64,000 nt of DNA from Kaistia defluvii (GTDB lineage Bacteria > Pseudomonadota > Alphaproteobacteria > Rhizobiales > Kaistiaceae): the NCBI RefSeq assembly GCF_026343955.1, contig NZ_JAPKNI010000003.1:1-64000 (forward strand), written 5' to 3'. This document shows, piece after piece, positions 61,385-64,000 of the stretch (positions are counted from its first letter, which is position 1; each line of letters starts with the position of its first letter). A model generated the notes under the pieces. The model was not told the DNA's origin. It did no database searches and saw only the letters and a list, made by a program, of their open reading frames with translations. Both the position numbers and the translations under genes were made by a program.

Positions 61385-62074
61385 ATGCTCGGCGGCTATG
61401 TCATATCCGTGCTGGCGGCGGGGTGGATCACCCTGTCGCTGGCCTTCGTATCCCTGATACTGGCCGTCGTGATCGGGATCGCGGCAGCGCTCGCGAGGCT
61501 TTCCCGCTCGCGGGCGCTGCGCATCACCGCCACGCTCTATACCTCCGTGGTCCGAGGCATCCCGGACCTCGTCATGATGCTTCTCGTCTTCTATTCCCTG
61601 CCCGCGCTGCTCAGCCAGGCAGCGCAGGACTGGGGCTACGACGTCTATATCGAGTTCAGCCCGTTCGGGGCGGGGGCCGCGACGCTGGGGCTCATCTTCG
61701 GCGCCTATATGGCCGAGACCTTTCGCGGCGCCCTGATGAACATTCCCAGAGGCCAGCTCGAGGCTGCCGAGGCTTATGGGCTCGGACGGTTCCGCATCTT
61801 CTGGCGCATCCTCCTGCCGCAGATGATGCGCCTCGCCCTGCCCGGCTTCACCAACAACTGGCTGGTGCTCGCCAAGGCGACCGCGCTCGTTTCGCTGCTC
61901 GGCCTCCAGGATGTCATGTTCCGGGCCAAGGGCGCGGCGGAGGCGACGGCCAAGCCCTTCACCTTCTACGCTCTCGCCGGCGGGTTCTATCTCGCGGTCA
62001 CCGCCATTTCGCTCTTCCTCCTTTCCCGCGCCGCCAGGCGCTACGAGCTTGGCGTGAAGGAACTTGCCCGATGA
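61385..62074 (+). CDS. Amino-acid ABC transporter permease (HisQ-like)
   Basis: 229-residue inner-membrane permease with five helices. The family markers TSVVRGIPDLVMMLLVFYS and EAAEAYGLGRFRIFWRILLP (EAA loop) are visible. Nine bases after the binding-protein gene and overlapping the next permease by ATGA. Confidence 0.92.
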   Translation: MLGGYVISVLAAGWITLSLAFVSLILAVVIGIAAALARLSRSRALRITATLYTSVVRGIPDLVMMLLVFYSLPALLSQAAQDWGYDVYIEFSPFGAGAATLGLIFGAYMAETFRGALMNIPRGQLEAAEAYGLGRFRIFWRILLPQMMRLALPGFTNNWLVLAKATALVSLLGLQDVMFRAKGAAEATAKPFTFYALAGGFYLAVTAISLFLLSRAARRYELGVKELAR

Positions 62075-62760
62075 GCTGGGATATCATCGTCGAGAATCTC
62101 GGCTTCTATGCCCAGGGCGCGAAGCTGACGGTGCTCCTCACCGTCGCCTCGCTCGCCATCTCTTTCGTTCTGGCGATGCCGCTGGCGCTCGGGCGCAATT
62201 CGCACAACGCGTTCCTGCGCAATGCGATCGCCCTCTATACGCTGGTGTTTCGCGGCACGCCGCTCCTCGTCCAGCTGTTCCTGATCTATTACGGGCTCGC
62301 GCAGTTCGATCTCGTGCGCGAAAGCCTCCTCTGGCCCTGGCTGTCGAGTGCGCTCGTCTGCGTCATCCTGACCTTCGTGCTGAACACGACGGCCTACACG
62401 ACGGAGATCTTCGCGGGCAGCCTTCGACATCTGCCGGTGGGGGAGATCGAGGCGGCGCGCGCCTATGGCATGTCGCCCTTCACGCGCGCGCGGCGCATCC
62501 TTCTGCCGGCCATGCTGACGCGCTCGCTGACGCTCTATGGCAACGAGACCGTGATGATGCTCCACGCGACGTCGCTCGCCAGCACCGTGACGCTGCTGGA
62601 AGTTACCGGCGTCGCCCGCAACATCGCGCTGAACTACTACATCATGTTCGAGCCCTATGTGACGGCGGCCGCCATCTATCTCGTGCTGACGCTCGTGCTC
62701 GTCCTGCTTTTCCAGTTCGCCCAGCACCGTTGGGCCGGCTACCTCCAGGCGCGGCTCTGA
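62071..62760 (+). CDS. Amino-acid ABC transporter permease (HisM-like)
   Basis: 229-residue permease, partner of the previous gene. LVFRGTPLLVQLFLIYYG and GEIEAARAYGMSPFTRARRI (EAA loop) are clear. Starts in ATGA overlap with its partner; the ureohydrolase gene begins 31 bases downstream. Confidence 0.92.
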   Translation: MSWDIIVENLGFYAQGAKLTVLLTVASLAISFVLAMPLALGRNSHNAFLRNAIALYTLVFRGTPLLVQLFLIYYGLAQFDLVRESLLWPWLSSALVCVILTFVLNTTAYTTEIFAGSLRHLPVGEIEAARAYGMSPFTRARRILLPAMLTRSLTLYGNETVMMLHATSLASTVTLLEVTGVARNIALNYYIMFEPYVTAAAIYLVLTLVLVLLFQFAQHRWAGYLQARL

Positions 62761-62791
62761 CCGCGCCTTTTCCAGCAAGGATCATCCTTCC

Positions 62792-63751
62792 ATGAACCAG
62801 AAGCCCGATCTCGGCGCCCTGTTCGGCGCGGGCGAAACCTCGACCTTCCTCGGCCTCGATGCCTGCGACGACCTCGCCACTCTGGACGCGCCGATCGCGA
62901 TCCTCGGCGTTCCCTGCGCGACGCCCTACCGCGCCGTCGGTGCCTATTGCCGCAACGCGCCGGACGCGCTGCGCCGCGCGACGGCATCGCTTACGGCCAA
63001 TCTCGAACGCCACGACTTTGACATTGGCGGCCAGGTCTTCCCCGAGCGGCGCCTTCGCGCGGTGGATTGCGGCGACCTTCCCTTCGACGAAGCAGACGGA
63101 GCCGCCAATCGGGACGCGATCCGCGGCGCGGTGCGCGCGATCCTGGAGCGCAACGCTGTTCCGGTGCTGCTCGGTGGCGACGATTCCATCCCGATCCCGA
63201 TGCTTCAGGCGATCGGCGACATGGCCGGGGACCGCAAGTTCACCATTCTCCAGATCGACGCTCATATCGACTGGCGTGAAACGCATATGGACGAGCGCAT
63301 GGGTCTCTCCTCCACCATGCGCCGCGCCTCCGAGATGGCGCATGTCGAGCGCATCGTGCAGGTCGGCGCGCGGGGCATCGGCTCGGCCGCGACGAGCGAC
63401 TATGAGGATGCCGTGAAATGGGGCGTGTCCTTCGTTCCAGCGCGCGAACTCCACCGGTCGGGCGTCCAGAAGGCGCTGGACCTCATTCCCGAGGGAAGCG
63501 ACATCATCGTCTGCGTCGATGCCGACGCGATGGACCCATCCCTGGTTCCGGGCGTCATTGGCCGCTCGCCCGGCGGCCTCTCCTATGACGAAATCACAGA
63601 CCTCATCCGGGGCGCGGCGGCGCGCGGTCGGATCGCGGCGGTCGACTTCGTGGAGTTCATGCCGGAGCGCGACGTCGACGGCATCGGCGCCCTGACCTTC
63701 GCGCGCGTCATCACGACGGCGCTCGGCCTGATCGCCCGCCAGAAGGCCTGA
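62792..63751 (+). CDS. Agmatinase/arginase-family ureohydrolase
   Basis: 319-residue enzyme hydrolysing a guanidino compound to urea. Manganese-site motifs are QIDAHIDWR (usual D-A-H-x-D) and CVDADAMDPSLVPGV (usual D-x-D-x-x-D-P). The first motif, normally G-G-D-H-S, reads GGDDS, replacing a manganese-binding histidine with aspartate. Agmatinases and guanidinobutyrases of this clade vary here, so the substrate is open. Last gene of the ABC-importer group, which supports uptake and degradation of the same compound. Confidence 0.88.
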   Translation: MNQKPDLGALFGAGETSTFLGLDACDDLATLDAPIAILGVPCATPYRAVGAYCRNAPDALRRATASLTANLERHDFDIGGQVFPERRLRAVDCGDLPFDEADGAANRDAIRGAVRAILERNAVPVLLGGDDSIPIPMLQAIGDMAGDRKFTILQIDAHIDWRETHMDERMGLSSTMRRASEMAHVERIVQVGARGIGSAATSDYEDAVKWGVSFVPARELHRSGVQKALDLIPEGSDIIVCVDADAMDPSLVPGVIGRSPGGLSYDEITDLIRGAAARGRIAAVDFVEFMPERDVDGIGALTFARVITTALGLIARQKA

Positions 63752-63777
63752 TCGCCCCTCATCGTCATTGCGCTTGC

Positions 63778-63809
63778 ACGGCCTCCCGCGTATCCGCGCG
63801 GGAGGCCGT
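63778..63809. terminator. Strong hairpin terminator between convergent genes
   Basis: Perfect 13-base stem ACGGCCTCCCGCG / CGCGGGAGGCCGT with loop TATCCG, followed on the plus strand by TTTCGCG. It lies between the ureohydrolase stop and the Lrp/AsnC stop and should end both transcripts. Confidence 0.8.
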
Positions 63810-63816
63810 TTCGCGT

Positions 63817-64000
63817 TCAGACCGAGCTGAGGAGAATGCTCGTCTCACTGTTGAGAATGCCGTCGATCTGGCGGACCTCACGCAAGACGCGGTCGAAATC
63901 GTGCAGCGAGGAAGCGCGGATCTCGGCGATCAGATCCCAGCTTCCATTCGTTGTGTGCAGCGAATGAAGCTCCGGCATGCCGCGCAGGCGCTTGATGATC
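63817..64000 (-). CDS. Lrp/AsnC family regulator, C-terminal part (cut by window end)
   Basis: The last 60 codons of a minus-strand gene: MPELHSLHTTNGSWDLIAEI (split) then SLHDFDRVLREVRQIDGILN and SETSILLSSV. This is the RAM (ACT-like) effector domain of Lrp/AsnC regulators, which bind amino acids. The DNA-binding half lies beyond 64000. Placement next to an amino-acid importer and ureohydrolase is consistent with a role in amino-acid metabolism. Confidence 0.88.
   Translation of the reverse strand, partial: IIKRLRGMPELHSLHTTNGSWDLIAEIRASSLHDFDRVLREVRQIDGILNSETSILLSSV

Noticed and set aside
1-64000. tRNA, rRNA, CRISPR arrays, insertion sequences and phage genes
   Set aside because: Looked for but none seen: no repeat-spacer pattern, no transposase motifs, no conserved tRNA loop sequences in the gaps.

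Overview
This 64 kb window is GC-rich bacterial chromosome, densely packed and rich in operons. Its gene content (many ABC importers, an RpoE-ChrR system, a CuA oxidase operon with two subunit-III genes, alphaproteobacterial-type palindromic repeats) suggests an alphaproteobacterium, most likely of the Hyphomicrobiales (Rhizobiales). That placement is inferred from gene families and composition, since no rRNA or tRNA gene is present. I saw no insertion sequence, phage gene or CRISPR array.

Layout. 0-7 kb (minus): a family-5 (peptide/nickel-type) ABC importer with a UPF0303 protein at its end and a nucleoside-deaminase/OsmC/small-protein group upstream. 7.5-13.2 kb (minus): a sugar importer operon (binding protein, two permeases, ROK kinase, GntR/UTRA regulator, SIS-domain protein) with no ATPase gene and a near-perfect palindrome at its head. 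13.5-16.2 kb (plus): reverse transsulfuration pair (cystathionine beta-synthase and gamma-lyase), then an orphan BrnA-like antitoxin. 16.7-21.7 kb (minus): an aa3-type cytochrome oxidase (II, I, two III-like, IV) preceded by a soluble cytochrome c. 22-26.5 kb: a copper-handling group (DUF2946, YcnI-like, CopC-CopD fusion) and a divergent porin. 26.8-29.8 kb (plus): a YiaV-type membrane-fusion protein, its small membrane partner, and an AI-2E family protein. 29.8-38.8 kb: a complete-looking Lsr (autoinducer-2 uptake) locus: lsrR-lsrK-lsrG divergent from lsrACDB, with a class II aldolase where enteric operons carry lsrF.

39-47.4 kb: an RpoE-ChrR (singlet-oxygen-type) regulon: SDR, CFA-like methyltransferase, DUF1365, FAD amine oxidase-like protein, sigma factor, ChrR, DUF2177, MFS carrier, a small secreted protein and DUF3833. 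Three promoters with the pattern (T/G)GATCC, 18 bases, TA-rich -10 can be read directly, in front of the sigma factor gene and two target operons. 47.6-58.7 kb (plus): a GreA-like factor, then one long operon: Tat-exported sulfatase, its formylglycine-generating enzyme, a secreted HAD phosphatase, and a MoxR-DUF58-DUF4381-BatA-BatB-TPR-BatD module. 59-63.8 kb (plus): XRE-cupin regulator, polar amino-acid ABC importer and an agmatinase-family ureohydrolase, ended by a strong hairpin terminator against a convergent Lrp/AsnC gene that runs off the window.

The most rewarding points are the Lsr locus lacking lsrF but carrying a class II aldolase, the visible sigma-E/ChrR promoter set, the fusion of a sulfatase maturation set with a MoxR/Bat module in one operon, and paired 19-base operators in front of the XRE-cupin gene.
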